A stretch of 64,000 bases of DNA from assembly GCA_948146395.1 (NCBI GenBank), contig OX411555.1, positions 37,983,565 to 38,047,564 of the forward strand, in the 5' to 3' direction. Under the pieces are notes generated by a model, which was not told the origin of the DNA, did no database searches, and saw only the letters and a list, made by a program, of their open reading frames with translations. Positions within the stretch are counted from its first letter, which is position 1, and each line of letters begins with the position of its first letter. This DNA comes from Fragum whitleyi (Eukaryota; Mollusca; Bivalvia; Cardiida; Cardiidae). This document shows positions 34,932-48,703 of this stretch, piece by piece. A program made the translations under genes and the position numbers.

Positions 34932-37726
34932 ACACATCAAGCATTTATGTAAGATGAATAAGATTGAGAGTAAAACATACCGAAACAGTTGTCTGCATGA
35001 ATACGACATTCTTCACCAGGCACTCGGAATTCTGTTTAGGCATGATCAATCATGGATATTACAGCGTCTGGTCCATGGGCGTGTTGGCCATCCAATCCTA
35101 TAAACATACATGTAATTAAACTCTGTCTGTAAAAACAAGTCCGTGTTTTGAATTTAGATATCAGGTTGAAGAAAACACAAAATCAGAAATTTAATTCAAC
35201 GGATTATTCAGAAGTAAAACGTTTGAAAAATTATTAATCATGTCAAAAAGATTTGCATTCAAAATTTCTTGCAAGTTTGAAATACCAACAACGACTTTTG
35301 TATACATGCCAAAACAGAATATTAAGGTTCTATGCCTTAAAGCAACACTGTTGTGAGTTGCGGTGAGCTCCTCGCGATCTCGTGTTTTTTTATGTAAGAA
35401 TCACGAAAGCTTGTTTATCACTTGCTGTAATACGTACAATATTTTTTTTTGCACCGCATCAATTTATGTATAAATAATTTAATTTTAGTTGTGTCCATGA
35501 ATATTCGGGAGGTTCCGATTGGCTGAAAAGTTCATTTTATTCCCCAATGAAAACAATTTTGAGTGCGCAACTGTTTTTATAAGCTTCCGCAAAAAGTAGT
35601 CCCGTAATAAACCTGTTTCTGAGCTGACAAGTCCTATCATTTTTACTCAGGTATGAATCCGCTTTGCGTATTCATACAGTGTGATTTGGTTTTTAATTTT
35701 TACCTCAATGGAATCAACGAATACTCTTTTCATCCTAATTTTAAGGTCTCTATTGTATACATGATGAAAAAAGTGCATATTTACCGATAGATTGATCCTC
35801 GTCTATGAGATAGTTATACTGCCGATGTCCGTCTATCCGGAAACCAAACAGCTGGACCTTTCTTGGTTGAATGAAGAACGTTGGTCCCTTTTCTCTAGCA
35901 TGGTGGGGTAGCTTCATGTACTGACTGAAGTCAAATGTAAAATGGACCTTGTTGAAATCCCCTGTCTGTAGATCGAACAGTGTGGTCGATTCTGCTACAC
36001 ATCGCTTGTATTCTTCTCTTTCTGTTCGAGCAGCTAACACATGGGCGTGGTACATTGACGTTAGTTGTAGCTTATTTTCTTCATTGTTTCGGGCAAGATT
36101 TATTTTTTCTATAAGTTGCTCGCACTGGCTACATACATCTTCTTTTGGTCCCATGATTTTTATATGTGGAACACATCTCGCCCACAATCCCTTAAATGTT
36201 GTGCGTCCAACATAGGCCTTTTCTTGTGCCTTACAGCACTCTACGTATTCTTCATGTATCCCCATCTTAGTATTTGATACTGGCAAGTATACTGGGACAA
36301 GCCCTTGACGTCCTCGAACTGGCGCGGGTTGTGGTAAGCCTTCTTCCGCTGCGTAGTTTATTAAATACTGTAAGCGTCCTTAATAACGGCTGGCGGATAG
36401 GCGTTATTTGATCTCCTCGAGGATAGTCCATGTGTGCGAGGCTGTATTCCGTGTTGGGAAACATGAGATTGGAGACGTTTGAGTGTCCCTCTTTTTATGT
36501 CATAAATCACTTGAAAAGCCGCTTGACATACTTTGGTGTTGCGAAAGTACAGTGTGAATCTATTTCTTGTCCTCGTGTCTTCTGTACACCGCTTTGTGCT
36601 CTCAATAGGAACAATCCGAGATGATATGCGCCTCTTTAGTTTCCTTAGCCATCTCCCTTACAGATAGGATATTGTCTAGTATTCTATCGCTCGTAATTGT
36701 CTTAAAACATTCCAGCGTGCAACCACATCCTTGTCTGACTGTTTCTTTATCACTTCTATATCATTCTGAGGATCACTTTCAGGGTCAAACATGTTTTGAC
36801 ATGAATCCCCTGCAGGGGTCAGAATGGGCTGGGGTACGACCGTGGGTGGTTCAACATCTCTATCTTCATCTGCAGCCGAAGCCAGTGAGTCAATAAACTC
36901 CTCAACCAACTCATCGGGTACCATAAGGTCATCGGGGTTTTCATCTTTAAAATAAGAAAAGGCATTTGATAAGACTAGTAGACCGATATTTATACGATAA
37001 AAAGGTTTGTTAACCTTTAGAAATTTTCAGTCTCAGGTTGATAGCACGTTTTCAACTTGCATGTAATAAATTAACATTCATTTGGTAATAAGTTCTTACA
37101 GCTTAGATTCATCCAAGTATATTTTGTTTCTGGGGAATCAATTAGTTCAGGCGCCGAATGAGACGGCCAATAAAAAAACCATTTCATTGCCGCATCCGAG
37201 AATTTCGTGGCTCAAATACTCTTATCAGAAATTAATTAGATATCAGCAAATCTTGTCAAAGTTTAACTTATTAATCTATGCATATAACTATGAATAGTTT
37301 TGGTAATAGAATATGTTTAAACTAAACTAAACTTATAAATCACATTTTTTGTTCGAATATTTTAAAAAATGCAGTTCAGGGATGTTATCAGGCTTTGAAA
37401 TCGATCGGTTTAATTTTGAGAAAATTTATGTTGTTATGTTAACATGTACGTTATTTCCAGTTTTACATTGTTTATATTACCCAGTGTTGAGGTTATAGAT
37501 TATTAAAGATTTACCAAGATCAATATCAGTAATAGCACCAGCTAAAGCTGCATCATCTTCAGTCGATACAGAGGCCGGAACAAGACCAAAACCAGTCAAC
37601 AAGTCGTTCAGATCCTTAAATGAAAAAAGGTCGAAATTAAAATGAAATAATATGGTTCAATTACCTGAATTTAAAACAAGGCAAATAGAACTATATTCCT
37701 TTGAAAAATAAAATTTGAAAAAAGTG

Positions 37727-37797
37727 CCTCTGACACGGAGCGAACCCACGGTATCGAGGTCCAGAGTCTTCTACCGTACCGATTGCGCTAATGTGAA
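37727..37797 (-). pseudogene. Degenerate tRNA-like sequence in transposase intron
   Basis: The minus strand reads TAGCGCAATCGGTA (A-box-like), CTCTGGACC, and GTGGGTTCGCTCC (B-box-like), followed at once by a T6 run. The T arm can pair but the acceptor ends do not. It could be a tRNA relic or the head of a short SINE. Confidence 0.4.
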
Positions 37798-38272
37798 CTA
37801 TGAAAGCGAGAGTGTATAAGTTATATTTATTCCAAAATATGTAGAGCACGATAAAGCTTTTGGTCAAAAAATGCGTTTGAATTTATTTTTAAGCTAAATT
37901 CTTTGTATAATTTCTACATACCAAAAATATTCAATCCGATAAGTATTCAATTTAATCATTCAATATCACAAATAATCTCAGATAAAAAAACGAAGTTCCA
38001 ACGATGAATTTAGTTTCATCTTTTTTTGTTCTTTACTGTTAAATTTTCATTTGTTCGCTGTTAAATATCATCCATATTATAGAATAGTAATTGAATGAAT
38101 ATTATCATGACAGTTATTTAAGTAAAAGAGATTAAATCCTACCTCAAAAGTGTCCATATCTGTAGCCCGCTGTTAATACATGGGCGCAGCCATTACTATT
38201 TTTAGCGCGGCAATTTTGACGTCAATTTTCTCGATTACGTCACGATTACGATAAGACCCATTTTAACTTGTC

Positions 38273-38524
38273 ACAGTCAAACCATAGAAATCATTTTGGG
38301 GAAAAAATACACATTTAATGAGCCCTCTTTCAGAAAAATACCTATTTTGCTCACATGGGCTCCTTTGAGAGCCCGTAAAATCGGGGAATGGGCTCGGAAA
38401 ATTTGGACCCGCATAGTTTGCGATTACTTGACCCCTAAACAATCAATTAAAAATAGGCCTACTAAATAATAAATTTCAGCACGAAAATCCTACGGGAGCC
38501 CTTTTTCGTACATAAGGAACCGCA
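38273..38524 (+). mobile_element. X3 right part with right TIR
   Basis: Continues X3 from ACAGTCAAACCATAG to the right TIR, ending ...GAACCGCA. Satellite block 5 follows (ATACCTGG, in phase). A small insertion (AGGCCTACTAAATA) at 38455-38468 is private to this copy. Confidence 0.88.
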
Positions 38525-38655
38525 ATACCTGGTCAGATGAAAATATTTCTTCCTAACCAAGCTGAAAAATTCTCATTACAGCCAAACGAAAAATTTCTCG
38601 CCCGAGTCAGGTAAACAAATTTCCTACCTGGCCAGATGAAAAATTTAAATATTCG

Positions 38656-41600
38656 ACTACAATGGGATTCGAACCCGGGACCTCTACATCCCAAAGCGAG
38701 TGCTCTTCCACGTCGCTATTGAGGCTAACTTGTACGACAAGGCAGTACAAACACCCCTTATACACATTGCGGCTACACCAGTTGAAAAAAATTCTTCCTA
38801 ACCAAGCTGAAAAATTTCTCATTACAGCTAAACGAAAGATTTTTCACTCCAGTCAGGAAAAAAAATCCTACCTGGTCAGATGAAAGAATTTCTTCCTAAC
38901 CAAGCTGAAAAATTTCTCATTACAGCCAAACGAAAAATTTCTCGACCGGGTCAGGTTAAAAAAAAATTCCTACCTGGTCAGATGAAAGAATTTCTTCTTA
39001 CCAAGCTGAAAAATTTCTCATTACAGCGAAACGAAAAATTTCTCACCCCAGTCAGGTAAAAAAATTTCCTACCTGGCCAGATGAAAAATTAAAATATTCC
39101 ACTCCAATGGGATTCGAACCCGGGACCTCTACATCCCAAAGCGAGTGCTCTTCCACGTCGCTATTGAGGCTATTTTGTACGACAAGGCAGTACAAACACC
39201 CCTTATACACATCGCGGCTACACCAGTTGAAAAAATTTCTTCCTAACCAAGCTGAAAAATTTCTCATTACAGCCAAACGAAAGATTTTTCATTCCAGTCA
39301 GGTAAAAAAAAAATCCTACCTGGTCAGATGAAAGAATTTCTTCCTAACCAAGCTGAAAAATTTCTCATTACAGCGAAACGAAAAATTTCTCACCCGGGTC
39401 AGTTAAAAAAAATTTCCTACCTGGTCAGTTGAAAAAATTTCTTCCTAACCAAGCTGAAAATTTTCTCATTACAGCCAAACGAAAAATTTCTCACCCCAGT
39501 CAGGTAAAAAAAAAATCCTACCTGGTCAGATGAAAATATTTCTTCCTAACCAAGCTGAAACATTTCTCATTACAGCCAAACGAAAAATTTCTCACCCGAG
39601 TCAGGTAAAAAAATTTCCTACCTGGCCAGATGAAAAATTTAAATATTCGACTACAATGGGATTCGAACCCGGGACCTCTACATCCCAAAGCGAGTGCTCT
39701 TCCACGTCGCTATTGAGGCTAACTTGTACGACAAGGCAGTACAAACACCCCTTATACACATTGCGGCTACACCAGTTGTAAAAAATTTACCTAACCAAGC
39801 TGAAAAATTTCTCATTACAGCCAAACGAAAGATTTTTCATCCCAGTCAGGTAGAAAAAATATTCCTACCTGGTCAGATGAAAGAATTTCTTCCTAACCAA
39901 GCTGAAAAATTTCTCATTACAGCCAAACGAAAAAGTTCTCACCCGGGTTAAGTAAAAAAAAAATTCCTTCCTGGTCAGATGAAAGAATTTCTTCCTAACC
40001 ATGCTGGAAAATTTCTCATTACAGCCAAACGAAAAATTTCTCACCCGGGTCAGGTAAAAAAAATTCCTACCTGGTCAGATGAAAATATTTCTTCCTAACC
40101 AAGCTGAAAAATTTCTCATTACAGCCAAACGAAAAATTTCTCACCCCAGTCAGGTAAAAAGATTTCCTACCTGGCCAGATGAAAAATTAAAATATTCGAC
40201 TCCAATGGGATTCGAACCCGGGACCTCTACATCCCAAAGCGAGTGCTCTACCACGTCGCTATTGAGGCTAACCTGTACGACAATACAGTAAAAACACCCC
40301 TTATACATATCGCGACTAAACCAGTTGAAAAAATTTCTTCCTAACCAAGCTGAAAAATTTCTCATTACAGCCAAACGAAAGATTTTTCATCCCAATCAGG
40401 TAAATAAAAAATCCTTCCTGGTCAGATAAAAGAATTTCTTCCTAACCAAGCTGAAAAAATTCGTCATTACAGCCAAACGAAAAATTTCTCAACCGGGTCA
40501 GAGAAAAAAAATTCCTACCTGGTAAGAAAAAAGAATTTCTTCCTAACCAAGCTGAAAAATTTCTCATTACAGCCAAACGAAAAATTTCTCACCCGGGTCA
40601 GGTAAAAAAAAATTCTACCTGGTCAGATGAAAGAATTTCTTCCTAACCAAGCTGAAAAATTTCTCATTACAGCCAAACGAAAAATTTCTCACCCCAGTCA
40701 GGTGAAAAAAGAATTCCTACCTGGTCAGATGAAAATATTTCTTCCTATTCAAGCTGAAAAATTTCTCATTACAGCCAAACGAAAAATTTCTCACTCCAGT
40801 CAGGTAAAAAAATTTCCTACCTGGCCAGATGAAAAATTAAAATATTCGACTCCAATGGGATTCGAACCCGGGACCTCTACATCCCAAAGCAAGTGCTCTG
40901 CCACGTCGCTTTTGAGGCTAACTTTTACGACAAGGCAGTACAAACACCGCTTATACACATCGCGGCTGCACCAGTTGTAAAAATTTCTTCCTTACCAAGC
41001 TGAAAAATTTCTCATTACAGCCAAACGAAAGATTTTTCATCCCAGCCAGGTAGAAAAAATATTCCTACCTGGTCAGATGAAAGAATTTCTTCCTAACGAA
41101 GCTGAAAATTTTCTCATTACAGCCAAACGAAAAAAGTCTCACCCCAGTCAGGTAAAAAAAATTCCTACCTGGTCAGTTGAAAGAATTTCTTCCTAACCAA
41201 GCTGAACAATTTCTCATTACAGCCAAACGAAAAATTTCTCACCCCAGTCAGGTAAAAATTTTTCCTACCTGGCCAGATGAAAAATTAAAATATTCGACAC
41301 CAAGGGTTTTCGAACCCGGGACCTCTACATCCCAAAGCGAGTGCTCTACCACGTCGCTATTGAGGCTAACTTGTACGACAAGGCAATACAACCACCCCTT
41401 ATACACAACGCGGCCACACCAGTTGAAAAAATTTCTTCCTAATCAAGCTGAAAAATTTCTCATTACAGCCAAACGAAAAATTTCTCACCCGGGTCAGGTA
41501 AAAAAAATTTCCTACCTGGTCAGATGAAAGAATTTCTTCCTAACCAAGCTGAAATTTTCTTATTACAGCCAAACGAAAAATTTCTTACCCAAGTTAGGTA

Positions 41601-42953
41601 AAAAAATTACCTACCTGGCCAGATGAAATTATTTCTTCCTAACCAAGCTGAAATATTTCTCATTACAGCCAAACGAAAAATTTCTCACCCCAGTCAGGTA
41701 AAAAAAATTCCTACCTGGCCAGATGAAAAATTAAAATATTCGACTCCAATTGGATTCGAACCCGGGACCTCTACATCGCAAGGCGAGTGCTCTATCACGT
41801 CGCTATTGAGGCTAACTTGTACGACAAGGCAGTACAAACATCCGTTATACACATCGCGGCTACACCAGTTGTAAAAATTTCTTCCTAACCAAGCTGAAAA
41901 ATTTCTCATTACAGCCAAACGAAAAATTTCTCACCCCAGTCAGGTAAAAAGATTTCCTACCTGGCCAGATGAAAAATTAAAATATTCGACACCAAGGGTT
42001 TTCGAACCCGGGACCTCTACATCCCAAAGCGAGTGCTCTACCACGTCGCTATTGAGGCTAACTTGTACGACAAGGCAATACAACCACCCCTTATACACAA
42101 CGCGTCCACACCAGTTGAAAAAATTTCTTCCTAATCAAGCTGAAAAATTTCTCATTACAGCCAAACGAAAGATTTTCATCCCAGTCAGATAAAAAAAAAT
42201 TCATACCTGATCAGATGAAAGAATTTCTTCTTAACCAAGCTGAAAAATTTCTAATTACAGCCAAACGAAAAATTATCACACGGGTCAGGTAAAAAAATAT
42301 TTCTTACCTGGTCAGATGAAAGAATTTATTCCTAACCAAGCTGAAAAATTTCTCATTACAGCCAAACGAAAAATTTCTCACCCGGGTCAGGTAAAAAAAA
42401 ATTCCTACCTGGTCAGATGAAAGAATTTCTTCCTAACCAAGCTGAAAAATTTCTTATTACAGCCAAACGAAAAATTTCTTACCCAAGTTAGGTAAAAAAA
42501 ATTACCTTCCTGGCCAGATGAATTTATTTCTTCCTAACCAAGCTGAAATATTTCTCATTACAGCCAAACGAAAAATTTCTCACCCCAGTCAGGTAAAAAA
42601 AATTCCTACCTGGCCAGATGAAAAATTAAAATATTCGACTCCAATTGGATTCGAACCCGGGACCTCTACATCGCAAGGCGAGTGCTCTATCACGTCGCTA
42701 TTGAGGCTAACTTGTACGACAAGGCAGTACAAACATCCGTTATACACATCGCGGCTACACCAGTTGTAAAAATTTCTTCCTAACCAAGCTGAAAAATTTC
42801 TCATTACAGCCAAACGAAAAATTTCTCACCCCAGTCAGGTAAAAAGATTTCCTACCTGGCCAGATGAAAAATTAAAATATTCGACTCCAATTAGATTCGA
42901 ACCCGGGACCTCTACATCGCAAGGCGAGTGCTCTACCACGTTGCCATTAAGGC
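38656..42953 (-). pseudogene. Ten tRNA-like modules in satellite block 5
   Basis: Cores at 38656-38725, 39101-39170, 39650-39719, 40199-40268, 40849-40918, 41297-41366, 41743-41812, 41989-42058, 42638-42707 and 42884-42953. Intervals are about 445, 549, 549, 650, 448, 446, 246, 649 and 246 bp. The modules at 41297 and 41989 share the CAAGGGTTTTCGAACCC change. Those at 41743 and 42638 share CGCAAGGCGAG and CTCTATCACG, consistent with the 895 bp duplication. Confidence 0.75.
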
Positions 42954-43309
42954 TAACTTGTACGACAAGGCAGTACAAACATCCCTTATACACATCGCGG
43001 CTACACCAATTGAAAAAATTTCTTCCTAACCAAGCTGAAAAATTTCTCATTACAGCCAAACGAAAGATTTTTCACCCGGGTCAGGTAAAATAAACAATTC
43101 CTTCCTGGTCAGATGAAAGAATTTCTTCCTAACCAAGCTGAAAAATTTCTCATTACAGCCAAAGGAAAAATATCTCACCCGGTCAGGTAAAAAATATTTA
43201 TATTTCCTTCCTGGTCAGATGAAAGAATTTCTTCCTAACCAAGCTGAAAAATTTCTCATTACAGCTAAACGAAAAATTTCTCACCCCACGAAAGATTTTT
43301 TCATCCCAG

Positions 43310-43505
43310 TCAGGTAAAAAAAAAATCCTACCTGGTCAGATGAAAGAATTTCTTCCCAACCAAGCTGAAAAATTCTCATTACAGCAAAACGAAAAGTTTC
43401 TCACCCGGGTGAGAAATTTTTCGTTTGGCTGTAATGAGAAATTTTTCAGCTTGGTTAGGAAGAAATTCTTTCATCTGACCAGGTAGGAATTTTTTTTTAC
43501 CTGAC
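43310..43505. repeat. Palindromic inversion junction closing the satellite
   Basis: The centre lies between 43406 and 43407 in CACCC|GGGTG. The ~100 bp monomers either side are reverse complements with few differences, so this is a long hairpin-forming palindrome. The natural CCCGGG of the monomer forms the tip. Confidence 0.9.
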
Positions 43506-43604
43506 CCGGGTGAGAAATTTTTCGTTTGGCTGTAATGAGAAATTTTTCAGCTTGATTAGGAAGAAATTCTTTCATCTGACCTGGTAAGAAATATTTTTTT
43601 ACAT

Positions 43605-44756
43605 CATAAAACCTAAAAATGGAGGCCAAATTTTTTCCAAAAATAACGAAATCATAGAGCATGTAGCGGGGCTTTTAAGTGGATGTTCACCGGGAGCTTA
43701 GCAGATATGAGCGGATGTGGTGTATTTGAATAGCGAATAGCATAGCACAATTGACGTATGTACCACGTAGATAGATCCTTAAGATTTTTAGACGTGAGCT
43801 TACTTTCGGGTGGACTACGTTATGACATACAATGATTCGTGTCCGATATAGCCAAAGAAGTACTGATTCATTTGCACTACTTTATTTACAATTGAAAGGA
43901 AAGGATGACTGCAAAAAGTAAACATTTAAAAACAAGCTTTTGCCTACAGGGCTTCTGCAAATGTATGCTTAATGCCTGCCTTTCATCCCTCTTACGCTTT
44001 TACGTAACCATTGAATAATATTAGCATGATCTTGTATATTGCAATCAAACTCTTCTTTCATCCTCGGGTAATTTTACACCCAAGAAATAATTATTTTAAG
44101 CTTGGTTCTTTGATAAGAAAATCCCCAAATACAACTTCCATGTCTTATGCGTTGTCGCGCTGTCGTTTAAAATCTTCGATATTTTGTAATAATGTATACA
44201 TATATTATTAAAAAGTCCATCAAAAACTAACAAGAGTGATAACTCTTAATGCATTATTTATAACAAAGTATGCACCTTTCTAATTTTGATATCCTTAATC
44301 CAACACTAGATAGTCTAGCGTTGACATACGTATGCAGGGCCCTTGCTTGTAAGGTTATTTCGTATATCGCATATTGATTAGCGTTGGCTTAAAAGTATTT
44401 AAACAAACGTAAGAAATGCGAAAAGAAGGTTATAAAAATACCGCTTATCCTTTGCTATAGGCCTTTTCTTTTGCCCCTGCACCATTCTTTCGTGCTGCTT
44501 CTATGATGAAGGCAGTCACGGCGCTTCTTCTGTGCACTAGTTCCGTCGCTCTCAGCGGCGATTGTTTTGTACATAATCAAAGAGTGCGCCGACCTTAACC
44601 GAACTTTGATGTATCTCCGAATTTTAAAACAACAACACATATATGTGTCCTTCATTAAAACTTTATGTCCCTTCTATGCCATTGTTCGATCAAGAATCGT
44701 CATCCATCCCTCCATATTCAATTTAGAAAAAGCAGCCATTTCTTCTATTTAAATAT
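43605..44756. other. Intergenic DNA, no feature recognised
   Basis: AT-rich DNA without a convincing gene, RNA or repeat. Short frames at 44011-44211, 44455-44655 and 44567-44752 have no recognisable motif and overlap one another on opposite strands. Confidence 0.6.
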
Positions 44757-45056
44757 AATATCTAAGACAAAAGTATCGCGTAGGACGTCGAAATCGGTGT
44801 CCTACGTTTTGGACAAAAATTAGGACTTTCCTAAAACTCTCGAGTTTGATGAAACCCAATATTTGTCTTAAAAAGGTCCTAGGACATTTCTAAGACAAAA
44901 ATACGTCCTAAACAGTAAGGGGCCTGTTTCATCAATAAATGTCCTGGGGTGTGTCTTTAAAGTGTCGTAGAACATATCTTGGGATGTTCGTAAGTCGGTT
45001 TCATCAAAACATCCTAAAACGTTCCTAGGACGTAAATTCGCGTTTCATCAAACTGT
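44757..45056. repeat. TTTCATCAA / GTCCTAGGAC dispersed element, copy 1
   Basis: Rich in TCCTAGGAC-like palindromes, AAGACAAAA and TTTCATCAA. The first ~170 bp match 54000-54170: GACAAAAGTATCGCGTAGGAC against GACAAAAGTATCACGTAGGAC, then CGAAATCGGTGTCCTAC and CTCTCGAGTTTGATGAAACCC. GGGCCTGTTTCATCA occurs at 44932-44946, whose reverse complement ends copy 2. Probably MITE-derived. Confidence 0.65.
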
Positions 45057-46050
45057 GTCTTATTTTAACTATGCTCGATTAATAAGCCCCAAAACGCACG
45101 TGATAAAATCACGTGCAAACTAATTGTAGCAGTGTGGATTGGTTTTCTCCTAATTATAAAGAGAAAACTATCTAAGATAATCGAACGGGAAAAATTAGGT
45201 TTACCCTAAAAGGGTCGACAAAAAAAGTGTTTAAGATCTCATCATCCCTTACAAGTGGCAAAGAGGAGAAGTAACTCTCAACACTGCCTTTAAGTCTTAT
45301 TAGAAAAGAGGCTGAACTGAGTCATTAGCCGATATGTATTCCATAATTAAGTTTGGAAAAAAGAGTTCGTTCCGAGTCTTTACCAAAAAAGAGATTTTAG
45401 GTTAGATAAATGTGACTTAATTTTACAGAATTTTTTCTGCTACTTATATGTTACATTCCGGTTCTTATGTAGTTAGATATTCATTTTTTCTTTCTTCATA
45501 AAAGATTACGTTAACGCTCTTAATTTATTTCTTTATCTTTTTTGATAATGTTAATTGCGTGTTTGTTTGTTTTTCATCAATATAATTTCACTTTCGTATA
45601 CAAAAAAAAAATCATCTTAGTTTTCTTCTCTTGTAGTTTATAATAATTTTCATTCAAGAGCCGTACGTTTAAAATCACTTTCTAGGTTCTACCCATCAAT
45701 ATCATGAAAAGGCCAACTCTTTCAACGCACATGAGCAAACGAGAGAGATAGAATCTACAAGATTTGTGGATTATTTGGGTGACGCTGTAGAATTTCGTTG
45801 TCTTTCGAACGGCTGAGAAAACATTATGACTGTCGTTTCACAAAATCAATGACAAAAAGAAAATTTTCAGCAAAACCGAAATATTGCAGCGCCATCCAGG
45901 GAATAATGATTGCGGACTGATTAGATAATCTATCTAATTAGGACTTTTCAAAACGATGGTACTATACTGGCTTAAGATCAGAAAAACTGTAGAAATTGCG
46001 TGCCTCCCGTCTGTGCATGAGTCCTTTATCTGTCTATTGTTTTCGCGATA
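45057..46050. other. Intergenic DNA, no feature recognised
   Basis: No coding or structural signal beyond AT-rich low complexity. Confidence 0.55.
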
Positions 46051-46410
46051 GAGCTCACAGTTTTCATCCGATTTGCTTTAAACTCTCACGAAATAATTGA
46101 ATCTTCATATGAATGGCCCCTTCAGAAAATGAGTCAGGTCCATCAAGTATATAGAAATATGGGCCAATGGAAATTTGATTGACATATTCTCAATGTAATG
46201 TAAGACATTCGCGTTTGTCGTCCGATTTGCTCAATATTTCACAGAATGATTGAACTATCATTACGCCCGTTCCTTTGGTCCGTCAAGTTTCACGGGTAAA
46301 GGGGCCTTGTGGAAATTTGATTTAACTATCCCTATCGCGATTAATTTAGTAGTTTCATCTGATTTGATTAAAATTTTCAGAGAATAATTATACCAGCATA
46401 TTAGTCGTTA
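46050..46410. repeat. Degenerate tandem repeat, three units
   Basis: Three diverged units share the order 'TTCATCCGATTTGCTTTAA / CGTCCGATTTGCTCAATA / TCATCTGATTTGATTAAAA', then TCACGAAATAATTGAA-like and TCACAGAATGATTGAA-like segments. Unit spacing is roughly 145-150 bp. Confidence 0.5.
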
Positions 46411-46879
46411 TTTTTGATAATGGTCGAGGGTCTTAAAGTAGCAAAAAAAGTGTGGGGGCGCTAATGAAAATATGTTGAATTTTTCCCTTGCTTATACCCT
46501 TGAATGCCTTAATTGGTATGGCTTATGCCGAAATACTCTCAATAACACGTAATTGTATCTTACACAGACGTGTAATGCTATCGGTTTTCAGGGGAGTACG
46601 TGTAAGTAGAACGCCACAGGCACTCCTCTGCCTTTTTTTTCTCTCTTTTTTTATGGGAATGACAATTTTCATTCCCTTTCTTATTGTGGCATATTTCTGC
46701 CACGAGATACAGAATATCAATATCGTGATAAGTTAAACAATATTACGATATAATAACGTTTCCAGGCAATTTAATCTCGAAATCATAACTTTCTCAATAA
46801 AACTTGCGTGCTATTTGCACCCAGTAGCTTTACTTTTTCTACGATAATGCCAACTAATGACACCAAAATAATATTATTG

Positions 46880-48497
46880 TGAACTCAATTCAATTCAATT
46901 CAATTCAATTCTTTATTTCAAGTACTTAGGCCTCTGGCCCATATACATATATATATTACACATTATTCAAATACAGAGAGTGACTTGGTATGAAAATAAC
47001 TATCATATAATTTTACAATATAGAATAATACAAGCTACTTTTAGCTCTAGCATATGCCTTTGGTTATTGTATATATTTGTCATGTGATTTTTTTGATCAT
47101 TCAAATTACATGTATTCATGAATTGTTATGTATATACAAATTTTGCTACTGTTTTCTTCTTAGGATCTTGAGATTGGACAAACTAAATGCATGGAGTAGA
47201 ATGTGTTAAAGCAAATCTTTTCTTAACTCGAAAGAATTAACAAGAAACTTTGATACCCTTTCTACCGTCGTTTTATCTTTAAAAGCTAGTATTGTGTAGA
47301 ACAAATCTTTACTTCTGTTTTCAAGCCAATATTTAGCAAAATGTACCCTTCTCAGGTTCTCGAATATAAGACATTCAAAAAAGAAGTGAAATTGATTTTC
47401 AACTACGTTAATATTTTTTCTTTTACAGAAAGGACAAAAACGCAATAGTCTATCTATCCCCAAGTGCCTACCCTTTTCTACCATTAGATCATGGTTAGAA
47501 CACCTAAAGTTAGACAGCGCTTTCCTACAAATGTATGACATATCCATACTTAAATAAAATTCTGGGTTAAGGTTTGATTTAAAACAGCGATAAGTTTGTG
47601 TCTTAGAAATACTTTCAATATCTGAAAACCATTTCTGAGCAAAAATATATCGAATTCTATTACAAAAAAGCGTAATAATAACATTTTCATTGCCAACTTC
47701 TTGAGAAACCCAAGCATAACCAAAACCTTATCGAAAAAGGAGATCTTAAATATTTGTTGTCCAGTTATGTCTACCTACCTCATCAAGTTCTTTAAGCATT
47801 TTATAGCACTGTTTTTGATACCTATCATTGTTCATGCGTAATAGCTTTAACCAATATTTAATACACAATTTCATATAAGTCAGACTTATTGGTAATCTTC
47901 CGCATTCCTCAAGTGCCATAACGTCACGTTTTATGGGAAAGACTTCCAACTATCTTACAATACTTTATATGTACTCTTTCAATTTTATCTACATAAATGA
48001 ATCCCCAAATCTGGCTTCCGTAGCAAAGAATTGGTTTAACTATTGTGTCAAATAATTTAAACATATCTACAGGAAACCAAATCGTCTGCGAATTTTGCAA
48101 ATACCTCCAATTGCCTTAAGGGCCTGCTTTGATAGCATATCGTGAGTTGAATTCCAAGATAGTTTTTGCGTGAGGTTTGCTCCTCAATATTTATACACTG
48201 AAACTACTTCGATTTCTTTATCATTGAGAAACCACTTTTCATTATGTTTAGCAATACCACCGTTTCTAAATATCATAATTTTTGTTTTTTCAGCGTTAAT
48301 CTTTAGCCCAACTGAGTTTGAGAAGTTTGAAATATAATTAATTTGTCTTTGTAGTTGTATAATTGTTTCTGAAAAACTTAAAACGTCGTCAGCAAAAAGC
48401 AAACAATTAAGTTCTGGAACTGAGTTGTTTATGAAAATCCCTTTACCACATCTTTGTCTCAAATATTCTATTACGTCGTTAATAAAATAGAAAATAT
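46880..48497 (-). pseudogene. 5'-truncated CR1/L2-like LINE (RT + zinc knuckle)
   Basis: Minus-strand non-LTR retrotransposon remnant. Coding starts abruptly at 48497 with FINDVIEYL. The RT active site follows in LNCLLFADDVLSFSE, then GLKINAEKTKIM. The middle is frameshifted (47746-47949 frame). The C-terminal frame (47206-47547) ends with a zinc-knuckle-like segment FCPFCKRK...NQFHFFFECLIF (C-x2-C ... H-x4-C), typical of CR1/L2/Jockey-group RTs. The 3' end carries an (AATTG)n tail at 46885-46911. 5' truncation plus a short tandem tail is the usual product of target-primed reverse transcription. Confidence 0.85.
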
Positions 48498-48645
48498 TTG
48501 GGGGCTGGCGCTACAGCCTGACGTGAACCAAACATTGACATTCACTGTGGCTATATTTAGATTACGGCTTTCGGATATATTTTATTCTCATCCTCAGTAT
48601 TTATATACAGAAAAAAATATCTAAACGGCTTTTCAGTTTAGCGAC

Positions 48646-48703
48646 TATGTCTGAGCCAACTTTTTCTCCACCTGTATGTCTGAGCCAACTTTTTCTCCAC
48701 CTG
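48646..48703. repeat. 29 bp perfect tandem duplication
   Basis: Two adjacent identical copies, each beginning TATGTCTGAGCCAAC and ending CTCCACCTG. Confidence 0.9.

Larger units (their letters stand above)
38525..43604 (+). repeat. Satellite block 5 with inverted end
   Basis: Same monomer, in phase after X3. It contains ten tRNA-like modules. The region around 41597-41985 is repeated 895 bp further on (about 42492-42880) almost unchanged. Orientation is plus up to 43406, then flips at the CACCC|GGGTG centre, so 43407-43604 is minus. The array ends in TTTTTTTACATC and does not resume in the window. Confidence 0.97.

Noticed and set aside
46488..46736. 82-codon membrane-like frame
   Set aside because: No recognisable motif, an overlapping frame on the other strand of similar length, and AT-rich flanks without gene signals.
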